Below are positions 22,464 to 31,351 of a DNA stretch of 41,049 nucleotides, piece after piece (positions within the stretch are counted from its first letter, which is position 1; each line of letters starts with the position of its first letter). The DNA is from Planctomycetaceae bacterium (GTDB taxonomy: Bacteria > Planctomycetota > Planctomycetia > Planctomycetales > Planctomycetaceae): assembly GCA_020850695.1 (NCBI GenBank), contig JADZEF010000120.1:1-41049 (forward strand), given 5' to 3'. The position numbers and the translations under genes are program-made. The notes under the pieces were generated by a model. That model had not been told where the DNA came from and searched no databases. It was given only the letters and a program-made list of their open reading frames with translations.

Positions 22464-23909
22464 ATGATCGACCCGAACTCCAGCAATAGCCGCCTCATCC
22501 GTGAAGGGATGTGCGGGCTGCTCAATCGCCGCGACGCCCTCCGCGTCGGCTCGCTCACCATCGCCGCCAGCCTCCTGCCGGCGTCCCGCGGTCAGGCCGA
22601 GCCCATCATTCCGACCGAAGGCCGGGCCAAGTCAGTCATCTACCTTTGGATGGGGGGCGGCGTCACCCACATCGATTCGTTCGACCCCAAGCCCGAAGCC
22701 CCCGAGCAGATCCGCGGCACGCTCGACCCCATCGACACCACGCTCCCCGGCGTCCACTTCACCGAGGTCATGCCCAACCTCGCGAAGCTGGCCCACAAGC
22801 TGGCCCTCGTCCGCAGCTTCTCGCACGACAGCAATGACCACCTGCTGAGTCAGGTCTACACCCTCTCCGGCCGCAAGGTCAACCCCCAGCAGCTCTTCAG
22901 CGAACCCAACATCGGCTCGGTTATCTCGCACCTCTACGGCCCGCGAAACGGCCTGCCGGGATATATCGCGGTGCCGGGCTGCACCCGCCCCGGCCCGCCT
23001 CCCTACGCCCTGTTCGTCGGCGGATGGCTTGGAAACCAGCACGCTCCCTTCTGCGTTGGCGGCCAGCCCGCCCAGCCCGACTTCACCGTCGGCAAGAAGG
23101 AATACAATCCCTCGCCCATCGTCGACGAAGACCTCAACCCCCAGGAACTCTCCTCGCCCGGCGAACTCACGCTCGGCCGCCTCGACCGCCGCTCGCGTCT
23201 CCGCGAGTCTCTCGAGCACTCGGCCCGCGTCGCCGAAGACGCCCTGCGTCTCAGGGCGATGGACGGCCAGTACGACAGCGCTTTCAACTTGCTCCTCTCC
23301 CCGCAGGTCCGCGGCGCCTTCGACGTCCGCAAAGAGTCCGACGCCACCCGCGACGCCTACGGCCGCACCAAACTCGGCGGCCGCTGCCTCCTCGCCCGCC
23401 GCCTCGTCGAAGCGGGAGCCCGCTTCGTCATGGTCGACTACGGCTACGACAACGATTACGGCAATTTCTGGGACAACCACAACGCCCCCAGCCAGAATTT
23501 CCCGCACATCTGCGACATGGCCAAGCGCGGCTACCACCTCGCCGGCATGGACAAGGCCTTCGCCGGTCTCATCGCCGACCTCGACCAGCGGGGCCTCCTG
23601 GACAGCACGCTCGTCGTGTTCCTCACCGAGTTCGGCCGCACGCCGAAGATCAACAAGGAAGGAGGCCGCGACCACTGGGGCGCTGCGGGCTCGATCTTCT
23701 TCACCGGCGGCGGCTCGAACGTCGGCCAGGTGATCGGCGCGACCGACAAGGAGGCCGCCTACGTGACGACCCGCGGCTACGGCCCCGCCGACATCGCAGC
23801 GACGATCTACCACGCCATCGGCATCGACCCCGAAACCCGCGTCCGCGACCTGCAAGGCCGCCCCGTCAGCGTCCTCGACCACGGCGACCTCATCGACGGC
23901 GTGCTGTAA
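22464..23909 (+). CDS. DUF1501 protein with twin-arginine-like signal
   Basis: This is a 481-residue protein. The N-terminal LLNRRDALRVGSLTIAASLL is a twin-arginine-type signal, so folded export is likely. Landmarks of DUF1501: KSVIYLWMGGGVTHIDSFDP, 'VRSFSHDSNDHL', 'GARFVMVDYGYDNDYGNFWD', 'VVFLTEFGRTPKINKEGGRD' and 'HWGAAGSIFFTGGG'. It is a different subfamily from the 18968 gene: the WGxxxSxxFxGGG and TEFGRTPKIN wording is the one usually paired with DUF1549 proteins. No DUF1549 gene is adjacent; the nearest is more than 4 kb upstream. The DUF1294 gene follows 48 bases later. Confidence 0.93.
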   Translation: MIDPNSSNSRLIREGMCGLLNRRDALRVGSLTIAASLLPASRGQAEPIIPTEGRAKSVIYLWMGGGVTHIDSFDPKPEAPEQIRGTLDPIDTTLPGVHFTEVMPNLAKLAHKLALVRSFSHDSNDHLLSQVYTLSGRKVNPQQLFSEPNIGSVISHLYGPRNGLPGYIAVPGCTRPGPPPYALFVGGWLGNQHAPFCVGGQPAQPDFTVGKKEYNPSPIVDEDLNPQELSSPGELTLGRLDRRSRLRESLEHSARVAEDALRLRAMDGQYDSAFNLLLSPQVRGAFDVRKESDATRDAYGRTKLGGRCLLARRLVEAGARFVMVDYGYDNDYGNFWDNHNAPSQNFPHICDMAKRGYHLAGMDKAFAGLIADLDQRGLLDSTLVVFLTEFGRTPKINKEGGRDHWGAAGSIFFTGGGSNVGQVIGATDKEAAYVTTRGYGPADIAATIYHAIGIDPETRVRDLQGRPVSVLDHGDLIDGVL

Positions 23910-23957
23910 AGCCGCCAATGCCATTGGCGGGTATTCAAGGCGGCACCGGGAGCACCC

Positions 23958-24428
23958 ATGAAAGATTCGCGCATCGGCCGCACCGCCGACACGCTCCGGC
24001 GGTGGTTCGGGCTGCTGTGCATCGCATGGCTGCTCGGCTCGATCGCGATCATCGCCGTCCGATGGATGCGCCCCGAAACAGCGATCCCCTGGACGGTCCT
24101 CACCTACGCCTGGATCACGACCCTCGCGAGTTTCGTTGCCCTCGCCCTCTACGCCCTCGACAAGCGCCGCGCCATCAAGGAAGCCCGCCGCATCCCCGAG
24201 CGTGTCCTGCACGGCTCGTCGTTCCTCGGCGGCTGGCCCGGCGCGTACCTCGCCCAGCAATGGTTCCGCCACAAGACGCAGAAGACGTCGTTCCGGATGA
24301 TGTTCTGGCTGATCGTCGCCCTGCACCTCGCCGCCATCGGCTACTGCATCTACCACTGGTGGACGTTCAAGCCTGAGACGACGTCAACGACGCTTCGTGC
24401 GCGGTCATTCGCCTGCGGTCGCACATAG
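23958..24428 (+). CDS. DUF1294 membrane protein
   Basis: This is a 156-residue protein with three or four membrane helices: about 17-34, 45-66 and 114-135. Between them lies the DUF1294 signature: YALDKRRAIKEARRIPERVL, then GGWPGAYLAQQWFRHKTQK. This small inner-membrane family is widespread in bacteria and has no known function. The start at 23958 is well supported by GGGAG six bases upstream. The last 20 residues, rich in threonine and arginine, go beyond the usual family end and lead into the repeat region. Confidence 0.88.
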   Translation: MKDSRIGRTADTLRRWFGLLCIAWLLGSIAIIAVRWMRPETAIPWTVLTYAWITTLASFVALALYALDKRRAIKEARRIPERVLHGSSFLGGWPGAYLAQQWFRHKTQKTSFRMMFWLIVALHLAAIGYCIYHWWTFKPETTSTTLRARSFACGRT

Positions 24429-24848
24429 TTTTCAGCCAGTGACCGACGGTCGATGGGTCATCGTGCAGAGCGTTCGACCTTTAAGTCTGCTCGATGCGAC
24501 AAGACGCGGGTTCGACGGTCGCGACGACGTATCGCTCCGTCTTTACGCCGAAGGCGTTGTACTCCGAAGCCCAGGGTCGCGAACGAAGTGAGCGCACCCT
24601 GGGTTGCATGTCACATGGATGCCAACCCCAACGGGGTTGTACACTCCGCGTCGATTGTCGAACCCCGTTGGGGTACGGAGACTGATGGCGGCCTGACCCA
24701 GGGTGCGCTCGCCAAACCTCGCGACTCTGGGCTTCGGAGTACAACGCCTTCGGCGTAAAGAAGCGGACGACACCGCAGGTCCTCGAATCATGCAAGACTG
24801 GCGCTGCGAAGTCATACGCAACTTCAAAAGGAACGTGCTCGACTTCGT
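24429..24848. other. Convergent intergenic region dominated by a palindromic element
   Basis: This lies between the ends of the DUF1294 gene (plus) and the S9 peptidase gene (minus). More than half is the nested palindrome 24541-24760. The frames that cross it have no protein-like content. Confidence 0.6.
24541..24760. repeat. 220-bp nested palindromic element
   Basis: The outer arms 24541-24604 and 24696-24760 are inverted copies of each other. The first 34 bases are exact complements, then one mismatch, then GTCGCGA, a short divergent patch, and GAGCGCACCCTGGGT again exact. Inside, a second pair of arms (near 24623-24640 and 24661-24675) is built on AACCCCAACGGGGTT, itself palindromic. The first arm even contains the small palindrome GCCGAAGGC. 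The whole can fold into a long hairpin with branches. It has no gene and resembles a MITE or other dispersed planctomycete repeat. Confidence 0.85.
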
Positions 24849-26906
24849 TTACTTGCGGTCCGCCTTCTTCCGATACGTCTCGAACCATTTCACGATGTAA
24901 GACGTCTGCACGATGATGCGGCTCGGCCGCGCGACGGTATCGTGCGAGGCATCGGGAATGCGAACCAGGGCCGTATCGACGCCCCGCAATTTCAGCGCCT
25001 GGAAAAACTGCTCGGCCTCCGAGATCGGCGTGCGGTAATCCTGCTCGCCCGTCATCAGCATCGTCGGCGTCTTCACTTTGTCGACGTACGTCAGCGGCGA
25101 CCGCTTCTGATAGTTCTCCAGCGCCTCCCACGGCGTGCCGGGGAACCACACGTCCGCAAAGAACGGGTAGTTGTCGGTCGTCAGGACGAAGCTGTGCCAG
25201 TTGATCACCGGCTTCTGCGACACCGCCGCCCGGAAGCGATCGGTATGCCCGACAATCCACGCCGTCAGGATGCCTCCGCCGCTCCCCCCCGTGACGAACT
25301 GGTTCTCCTCATCGATGAATCCCCGCTTGATCACCGCATCGACCCCCGACATCAGGTCGTCGAAGTCGTGCCCGGGATAATCGTGATGGATGAGGTTCGC
25401 GAACTTCTCTCCATATCCCGTGCTGCCGCGCGGATTGACATACAGCACGACGTACCCGGCCGCCGCATAGAGCTGGATTTCGGCGGAGAAGCGGGATCCG
25501 TAGTTGGCGAAGGGGCCGCCGTGGATTTCAAGGAGCAGCGGATACTTCTTCGTCGCGTCGAACCCCGGCGGAGTCACAAGCCACGCCTGAATCCGCTGCT
25601 TGTCGAACGACGACTCGAACCAGAATTCCTCGGTCGAAGCGAGCGCCCGCTGACCGAACAGATCCTCATTGAGGTGCGTCAATTGCCGCGGCTCGCCCGA
25701 ATCGACCACCACCGAAACATCCGCCGGCCGATCGGGCGTCGTCGACGTGAAGGCCACCACCCCTTCGCCTGACACCGAAAACGTCCCGCTCGAATAAGGT
25801 CGTCCAATCGTCACGCCGCCGACCCCCGCCGCAATCTGCCGCGCATCCCCTTTCGGCGAGACTGACGCCACAACCGTTGTCCCTTCCTTGTCGTACTCGA
25901 GATAGATCGTATCCCCCTTCGCATTCCACGCAGGAGTCGAGTTCCGTTCGAGATCACCGATCAGCACTCGCGGCTTCCGCGAGTCACGACTCATCAGGTG
26001 CAGCTTCGACACCTGATGGCTCAATTGCTTGTGGTCATAACCAAGCCACGCAATCTCCCCCTTCGAAGAGATTGCGGGAGCATAGTCCGGCCCTTTGCGG
26101 TCCGTCAGCGGCGCGATCTTCCTGTCCGCGACCGTGACCTCATACAGCTCAGATTCCTCGGGCTGCTTCTCCCAGTCCACGTTGCGGTTGGCCGAGAAGA
26201 CCAGCGACTTCGAATCGGGAAACCACGCCAGCGGGCCATGGTGATGGTACGGCCCGTCGGTCAGCGGCGTCGGCGTCCCACCCTCGGCCGGAACGACAAA
26301 GATGTGATGGTATCCGTCCTTCAGGTATCCCTTGCCATCCGCTCGATACAGCGTCGACTGAATGACCTTCGGCAGCTCAGCCCACTCCGCCCCGGTCGGC
26401 TTCGCCGGAAGCTCCGCATACGGCTTTTTCTCCGAGGGAACGAACATCGTGAAAGCAATGTGCTTCCCGTCGGGCGACCAGCTGAAGTCCCCCGGCTCGC
26501 TCGCATTCTGCACCAGCCGCGCCGTCTGCCCCGAGTCCATCCACCGGCAGACGACCTCCGAGTTCGTCCCGTCATTCGCGAGATAAACCAGCCGCGTCCC
26601 ATCCGGCGACCAGCGCGGCGAACTGTCGTTCCGCGTGCCGCTCGTCAACGGCCGATGCTCGGTCCCATCCGTCCGAATACTCCACAGGTTTGACCGCTTG
26701 CGATCCTTCATGACGTCCATGAAGTTCCTCACATAGACCACCGTCTTCCCGTCTGGCGAAATCTGCGGATCCGACGCGTACTCGAGCTGAAACACATCCA
26801 TCGGCTGAAACGGCTTGCGGGCGGATTCTTCTCCGCGTGCACTCCCCCTTCCGGCGAGGACGGTCAGAAGCAAGGCCATCGAAACGAGCGAAGCACAGTG
26901 CCGCAT
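24849..26906 (-). CDS. Secreted S9 family serine peptidase (prolyl oligopeptidase-like)
   Basis: This is a 685-residue protein. The ATG at 26906 has GAGGA four bases upstream and gives a signal peptide (LVSMALLLTVLAGRGSARG). Residues about 35-400 form a TolB-like beta-propeller with repeats such as 'SPDGKTVVYV', 'RWSPDGTRLVYL' and 'SWSPDGKHIAF'. The C-terminal alpha/beta-hydrolase domain has the nucleophile serine in GGSGGG (near residue 538), the likely acid in EQDYRTP and the catalytic histidine in DASHDT. The 'LLEIHGGPFANYGSRF' and 'NPRGSTGYG' motifs place it with acylaminoacyl-peptidase and dipeptidyl-peptidase types, which cut short peptides from proteins or peptides taken up outside the cytoplasm. 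The next gene on the strand is the MutS-like gene, 258 bases upstream. Confidence 0.93.
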   Translation of the reverse strand: MRHCASLVSMALLLTVLAGRGSARGEESARKPFQPMDVFQLEYASDPQISPDGKTVVYVRNFMDVMKDRKRSNLWSIRTDGTEHRPLTSGTRNDSSPRWSPDGTRLVYLANDGTNSEVVCRWMDSGQTARLVQNASEPGDFSWSPDGKHIAFTMFVPSEKKPYAELPAKPTGAEWAELPKVIQSTLYRADGKGYLKDGYHHIFVVPAEGGTPTPLTDGPYHHHGPLAWFPDSKSLVFSANRNVDWEKQPEESELYEVTVADRKIAPLTDRKGPDYAPAISSKGEIAWLGYDHKQLSHQVSKLHLMSRDSRKPRVLIGDLERNSTPAWNAKGDTIYLEYDKEGTTVVASVSPKGDARQIAAGVGGVTIGRPYSSGTFSVSGEGVVAFTSTTPDRPADVSVVVDSGEPRQLTHLNEDLFGQRALASTEEFWFESSFDKQRIQAWLVTPPGFDATKKYPLLLEIHGGPFANYGSRFSAEIQLYAAAGYVVLYVNPRGSTGYGEKFANLIHHDYPGHDFDDLMSGVDAVIKRGFIDEENQFVTGGSGGGILTAWIVGHTDRFRAAVSQKPVINWHSFVLTTDNYPFFADVWFPGTPWEALENYQKRSPLTYVDKVKTPTMLMTGEQDYRTPISEAEQFFQALKLRGVDTALVRIPDASHDTVARPSRIIVQTSYIVKWFETYRKKADRK

Positions 26907-27164
26907 GAGATCCTCGATTGAAGGAAGTTGCGGGGAAAGCATCCAGGAAGCGGTGCCATTGGAAAGCGACGTGGCCCGCGTCGACGCCGGACAACATAGC
27001 CGATCCCCGCCGCGGTTTCGCCCATGGTCGCCGTTCGCTTCCGCGAAAGGACGTCCGCATTCGCATCCGAACGCTGACCAGAAGGTTTGCCGCACGGCAC
27101 GTTTTTACGCCGAGCGAGAATCCCCCATCCCGGTTCGGCCCCTGCGAAGCCTTCAAGTCGCCTG

Positions 27165-28982
27165 CTACTTCGCTTCCGGCGGTCCGGCCAGTCCCATCAT
27201 CCGCATCAGTTCGAGGGCGTTGCTTCGTTGAACGACTCCCGGGCGAATGCGGTAGTCGAACGTCATGCGGCCGTCTTCCAGCCGATCTTCGAAGTGGATG
27301 TTCTCGGCCCGCGAACCAAACGACGAGACGATCTCGGTCAGCGCCAGGTCGTGCGTGGTCACCAGACCGATCGCTCCCGCCTCCACCAGCGTGCGGATCA
27401 CCCCTTCGGCGCCATGCCGGCGGTCGTGCGAGTTCGTCCCCTGCAGAATCTCGTCGAGCAGGAACAAGAGCGGCGGCGACTGACGCGACCGGTCGACCAC
27501 CTGCTTCAAGCGTCGGATGACGGCATAGAACAGCGACTGCCCCTGCTGCAGCGAGTCGCTGACGCGCATTTCGGTTCCCACCTGCAGCGGCGACACCGTC
27601 AGACGCCGTGCCCGCACCGGCGCGCCCGCCAGAGCCAGCACGACGTTGATCCCGACCGTCCGCAGCAACGTGCTCTTGCCCGACATGTTCGACCCGCTCA
27701 CCAGCAGCAGTTGACGGCCGTTGCCGAGCGAGACGCTGTTCCGCACCGCAGTGGTTTCCGGGAGCAGCGGATGGGCGATTTCGTCGGCCACGAACTGCGG
27801 GCCAGACTCCGTCAGCTCGGGGAAGCGGTCGGCCGGCCGCTCCCAGGCGTAGCCCGCAAGAGACGACAGCGCTTCGAACTCGCCCACCGACTGCAGCCAG
27901 TCGGCAATGTGCGGCCCCGCATGCAGCCGCCACACTTCAATCGCATGTGTGAAATGGACCGGAAGGCAGAGCAGTAGCGCAATCGGAGCGAACGCCTGGT
28001 TCTGCAGGCTCGATTGGAGGAAATGAATTCGTTGATGCAGGCGGGCGATCCATCGCGACGGGGGGCGGCCTTCGGTCTCCAGCTTGCGGGCCTGGGCCTG
28101 AAGCAGCGGCGAATGGAACGTCTGACTTTCGATGACGTGGAGCACCCGAGCGAGGATCTTCAGTCCCGAGTCCGCTTCATCGGCCGCAGTCGCCGAGGCC
28201 CGAATCCGCTTTCCCAACGAGAAGAGGAAGGCGACTTCGACCAGCACGACCGCGATCAGTGGGGCCAGCGTGGCCTTCCCGCTGAGCCACGACCAGAGCG
28301 ACGCCACAGCCATCACCGCAAGTCCAACGGCCGCGATTCGAATCCCGGGTGCCAGGGGTTGCGGTGCTGCCTGGGCCCACGAAAGCAACCGACCCTGGTC
28401 GAGATCTTCCCCTCGATCGGCCGTCAGTAGAGCCAGTCGCTCGCGGAGGTCGAGTTGCGGCCGGAGTTCTTCCACGGCCTGCTGCCGTTCGCGGACCGCA
28501 GACACTTCGGCCGCCACCGACAACCACCGGGCGAGCGTGTCTTCTCCAAGGCGTGTGCGGGCGCGGCACATCAGCTGATAGAGCGAACCGCGGCCGAAGA
28601 TATCGAGGTCCGCGACATAGGGATGATCGGGGACAATATAGCGGGCCCCGTCGCTCCCGCGTCCAACCCAGGCGTCGCGCAGGCGATCGAGTCCCCACTC
28701 GTAGTGCTTCACCGCCCGCGCGGCGAGGCTCTTGCGGCGCTCGATGAAATCATGGGCAATCACCAGCCCGACGAATGCGATGCCGGGAACAGCGAGCCAG
28801 GCGAAGGAGACTCCCTCGATGTTGTAGGCGGCGAGGGCGATTGCGGCCGCGACCAGGAACACAACTCCGCGGGTCGTCGAAATGGCGTCGCTCTTCCGCT
28901 GAAGCGCGTCGGCCAAGCCGCGCCGCTCGGCGAGGCGGCGCTCATACTCGGCTTCGGGCGAAGGCGACGAAACGGACGGCAT
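27165..28982 (-). CDS. Membrane-anchored MutS-family ATPase
   Basis: This is a 605-residue protein. The C-terminal domain is a MutS-type ATPase: Walker A GSNMSGKST (430-438), PLQVGTEMRVSDSLQQGQSL (465-484), Walker B LLFLLDE (505-511) followed by ILQGTNSHDR, and the TTHD motif (542-545). The N-terminal half lacks the DNA mismatch-recognition and connector domains. Instead it has hydrophobic segments at about 39-52, 62-77, 216-232 and 240-256, and a further one near 330-342, so the protein is probably in the membrane with the ATPase in the cytoplasm. Such MutS-like proteins are annotated as mismatch repair proteins but are unlikely to repair mismatches by the standard route; their role is unknown. 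The ATG at 28982 has no strong ribosome site. The next gene (receiver protein) ends about 160 bases upstream. Confidence 0.88.
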   Translation of the reverse strand: MPSVSSPSPEAEYERRLAERRGLADALQRKSDAISTTRGVVFLVAAAIALAAYNIEGVSFAWLAVPGIAFVGLVIAHDFIERRKSLAARAVKHYEWGLDRLRDAWVGRGSDGARYIVPDHPYVADLDIFGRGSLYQLMCRARTRLGEDTLARWLSVAAEVSAVRERQQAVEELRPQLDLRERLALLTADRGEDLDQGRLLSWAQAAPQPLAPGIRIAAVGLAVMAVASLWSWLSGKATLAPLIAVVLVEVAFLFSLGKRIRASATAADEADSGLKILARVLHVIESQTFHSPLLQAQARKLETEGRPPSRWIARLHQRIHFLQSSLQNQAFAPIALLLCLPVHFTHAIEVWRLHAGPHIADWLQSVGEFEALSSLAGYAWERPADRFPELTESGPQFVADEIAHPLLPETTAVRNSVSLGNGRQLLLVSGSNMSGKSTLLRTVGINVVLALAGAPVRARRLTVSPLQVGTEMRVSDSLQQGQSLFYAVIRRLKQVVDRSRQSPPLLFLLDEILQGTNSHDRRHGAEGVIRTLVEAGAIGLVTTHDLALTEIVSSFGSRAENIHFEDRLEDGRMTFDYRIRPGVVQRSNALELMRMMGLAGPPEAK

Positions 28983-29139
28983 GCGACGAAGACGTGTCCG
29001 GATTCAGGCAGGTTCGGTGGTTTGCGTCGACCCAACAAGGGGGGCCGAATGATACCAGACCCGGCTTCGGACGCACGCCCATCAAAACGGTTTTCGCTGT
29101 GCCGACTTCGCGCCGGTCAGCGCGGCCGCAACGTCGACC

Positions 29140-30942
29140 TCACTTCTCTTTCGCCCGATCGGCCGGCGACGTGACGCACTTCTCGACTTCGTTCAACAGC
29201 TGATCCAGCCGGAACGGCTTGTAGAGGACCGACTTCAACCCCAGCTCGCGCGACTTCACGATGCTGTGGTCCGGGTCATAGCCGAAGCCCGTCATCAGGA
29301 TCACGCAGAGGTGCGGGTCGATTTCCTGCAGGCGGCGGTAGCACTCGAAGCCCGTCATATCGGGGAGGCGGATGTCGGCGATCACCACGTCGTAATGGAA
29401 CGTGCGGGCCATCAGGAAGGCTTCCTGACCGTGATGGGCCGTCTCGACGTCGCAGCCGTACTTGCCGAGGATCTCGTGCGCCGCATGCCGCACGGCGTCG
29501 TCGCTGTCGGCGACCAGGATCCGCTTTCCTTTCAGCTTCGGACGCTCGGGACGCGGCGGCAGGACGGCGGCCTTGGGAGCGATGGTGTCCCCCACCTTCT
29601 GAATCACCTGCTTGATGTCGCGGGTGTGCTTCAGAATGTGCTGGAGCCGCTCGCACAGCTCAGGATCCATCCCGATGTACTTCTCGAGAATCCACGCCGA
29701 GTCGTTGAGAATTTGGTCGACGGGGCGGGCGACCTCCCGCAGGATGCGGTCGGTGCTTTCGTTCGCCGTCGTCATCTTCTCGGCGACGAGCAGCTCGAGC
29801 GTATTGAGGGCCACCGCCACTTCGCGGCAGAAGAGCTCGAGGAACTGAAGGTCGTTCTCGCTGAACGCCCCCGGCCGTGGACTCTCGACGTTGAACGTTC
29901 CGAAGACTTCGTCGTGCAGGATGAGCGGCACGGTGAGTGAGCTGCGGGCCCCGGGAGCGCCGGGCAGGTACAGTGGATCGCTCTCGGTGTCTTCGCAGAG
30001 GTAGCTCTTGCGGGTGGCGGCGACGAAGCCCGTCACGCCGTTCCCCTGCGGCTCGGCGTAGAGGCTGCGGGTTTCCGCTTCGGGCCGCATGCCGGATGCG
30101 AGGAGCGGTTCAAGCCGCTTCGTCCGCTTGTCGAGCAGGCGGATTTCGACGGTGTCGAATTCGAGCAGGTCTTGCGTGTAGTGCAGGATCTTCGACTTGA
30201 GGAGCTGGATCCGCTGGTCGACTCCGAGCTCGAGGATCTCTTGTGTCGAGAGATCCCCGAGGTCGACGCCGGCCTGGTAGATCGCGCTCATCTTCTGACG
30301 CTGCAAAACCTCCGCCGAAACGTCGCGGACGATGACGACCAGGAAGCCGGGAAGTGCATCCCCTTGGAAAACCGGTTTCGCCTGAACCTCGTAGTAGAAG
30401 CGGTCGCCGACGCGGAGGGTGCTGCGGGCCGATTCGCCCGAGCCAAGGGCCGTGTTGAAGGGACAGAAGTCGGGGCCGAGGATTTCCGGCGTTCCGAACG
30501 CCTGGAAGAACGTGGAACCTTGAAGGCCTTCGCCGCTGCCAGTGATCGCGGCAGTGTCGCTGCGAAGGAACTGCGGCGGGCGAAGGGTTTCGGCTTTCGG
30601 TTCGCTGCGGGCTTCGGGCCGGCTGACTCCCGCCTGTGAGGTCTGAAGTCGGAAGCGGGCGTTACACCAGAGGATCTTGAGGTCCGCATCGAGAAGGACG
30701 ACGCCGTCGGGCAGGTGCTCCAGCAGCCCCCCCGCATCGAGGAGCAGGCCAGCCGAGGAAACATTCTGGCCGAACAGGAGCAGCCCGGAGATCGACCCGC
30801 TTTGGAGGGCTTTCACCCCCTCTTCGAACGATTCCGGCTGGACGACTTCGTAGTCGTGAGCCAGTCGCTCGACCAGGGGCCCGGTCTCTTCGTTGACCGG
30901 CCCGAAGACCAGAAGTTTCGGCGAGACAGCCACCGCTTGCAC
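29140..30942 (-). CDS. PAS-GAF-receiver signalling protein without kinase domain
   Basis: This is a 600-residue protein. The GTG at 30942 has GGGGAG eight bases upstream. Residues 8-60 look like a degenerate receiver. A PAS-like domain follows (LPDGVVLLDADLKILWCNAR near 75-97, then FYYEVQAKPVF). A GAF domain lies about 235-390 (RSSLTVPLILHDEVFGTFNV near its end). Then comes a helical segment like a kinase dimerisation domain (EVARPVDQILNDSAWILEKY) with no ATPase domain, and finally a receiver domain (about 470-590) with phospho-acceptor Asp523 in VVIADIRLPDMTG and the conserved lysine in LYKPF. It is a cytoplasmic sensor that probably receives phosphate from a separate kinase and passes a signal by protein contact. 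No output DNA-binding domain is present. Confidence 0.9.
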   Translation of the reverse strand: MQAVAVSPKLLVFGPVNEETGPLVERLAHDYEVVQPESFEEGVKALQSGSISGLLLFGQNVSSAGLLLDAGGLLEHLPDGVVLLDADLKILWCNARFRLQTSQAGVSRPEARSEPKAETLRPPQFLRSDTAAITGSGEGLQGSTFFQAFGTPEILGPDFCPFNTALGSGESARSTLRVGDRFYYEVQAKPVFQGDALPGFLVVIVRDVSAEVLQRQKMSAIYQAGVDLGDLSTQEILELGVDQRIQLLKSKILHYTQDLLEFDTVEIRLLDKRTKRLEPLLASGMRPEAETRSLYAEPQGNGVTGFVAATRKSYLCEDTESDPLYLPGAPGARSSLTVPLILHDEVFGTFNVESPRPGAFSENDLQFLELFCREVAVALNTLELLVAEKMTTANESTDRILREVARPVDQILNDSAWILEKYIGMDPELCERLQHILKHTRDIKQVIQKVGDTIAPKAAVLPPRPERPKLKGKRILVADSDDAVRHAAHEILGKYGCDVETAHHGQEAFLMARTFHYDVVIADIRLPDMTGFECYRRLQEIDPHLCVILMTGFGYDPDHSIVKSRELGLKSVLYKPFRLDQLLNEVEKCVTSPADRAKEK

Positions 30943-31351
30943 GACTTTCGCTCCCCAGTGAATTCGAGCGAATTATAGAACCTATAGAAATCGACAGCAA
31001 CGGCGGCGGCGTACGAATGCGTCGCGTGACACCGGATGTGGCGTTGTGTCAACACTAGCTTTCAAATCCCGCCACGACGGGAGAATCCGACACGCCCTCG
31101 AAAATCTCCCGCCGAAAACCGTCGATCGTTCGCTCTCTCCGACCGACAGCGAACGAAGGAGTCGCGGATGGCTTCCTCGCCGCAACATCCCGCGCAAGCG
31201 TCGCAATTACGACCCCCGAGGTGTACAGTCCAGACGCATCGAATGCCTTGTGGTTCCATCCCATGATTGAGACAGGCCGCCCCCTCAGATACGCGTCCCG
31301 CACCCCGGGGGTTTGAGAAACCTCGAAAACTCCCCTCGAAGTGGAGTCGTC
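30943..31351. other. Divergent intergenic region
   Basis: This lies between the receiver protein (minus) and the sialidase (plus) and must contain both promoters. A modestly AT-rich patch sits at 30960-30995. Short frames here lack ribosome sites and family resemblance. No hairpin or RNA gene was found. Confidence 0.5.

Noticed and set aside
22632..24356. A 574-codon minus-strand open frame over DUF1501 and DUF1294
   Set aside because: Spans two well-supported plus-strand genes and shows no family features.
24481..25260. A 259-codon minus-strand open frame across the nested palindrome
   Set aside because: It is out of frame with the S9 peptidase and its lower half is repeat sequence.
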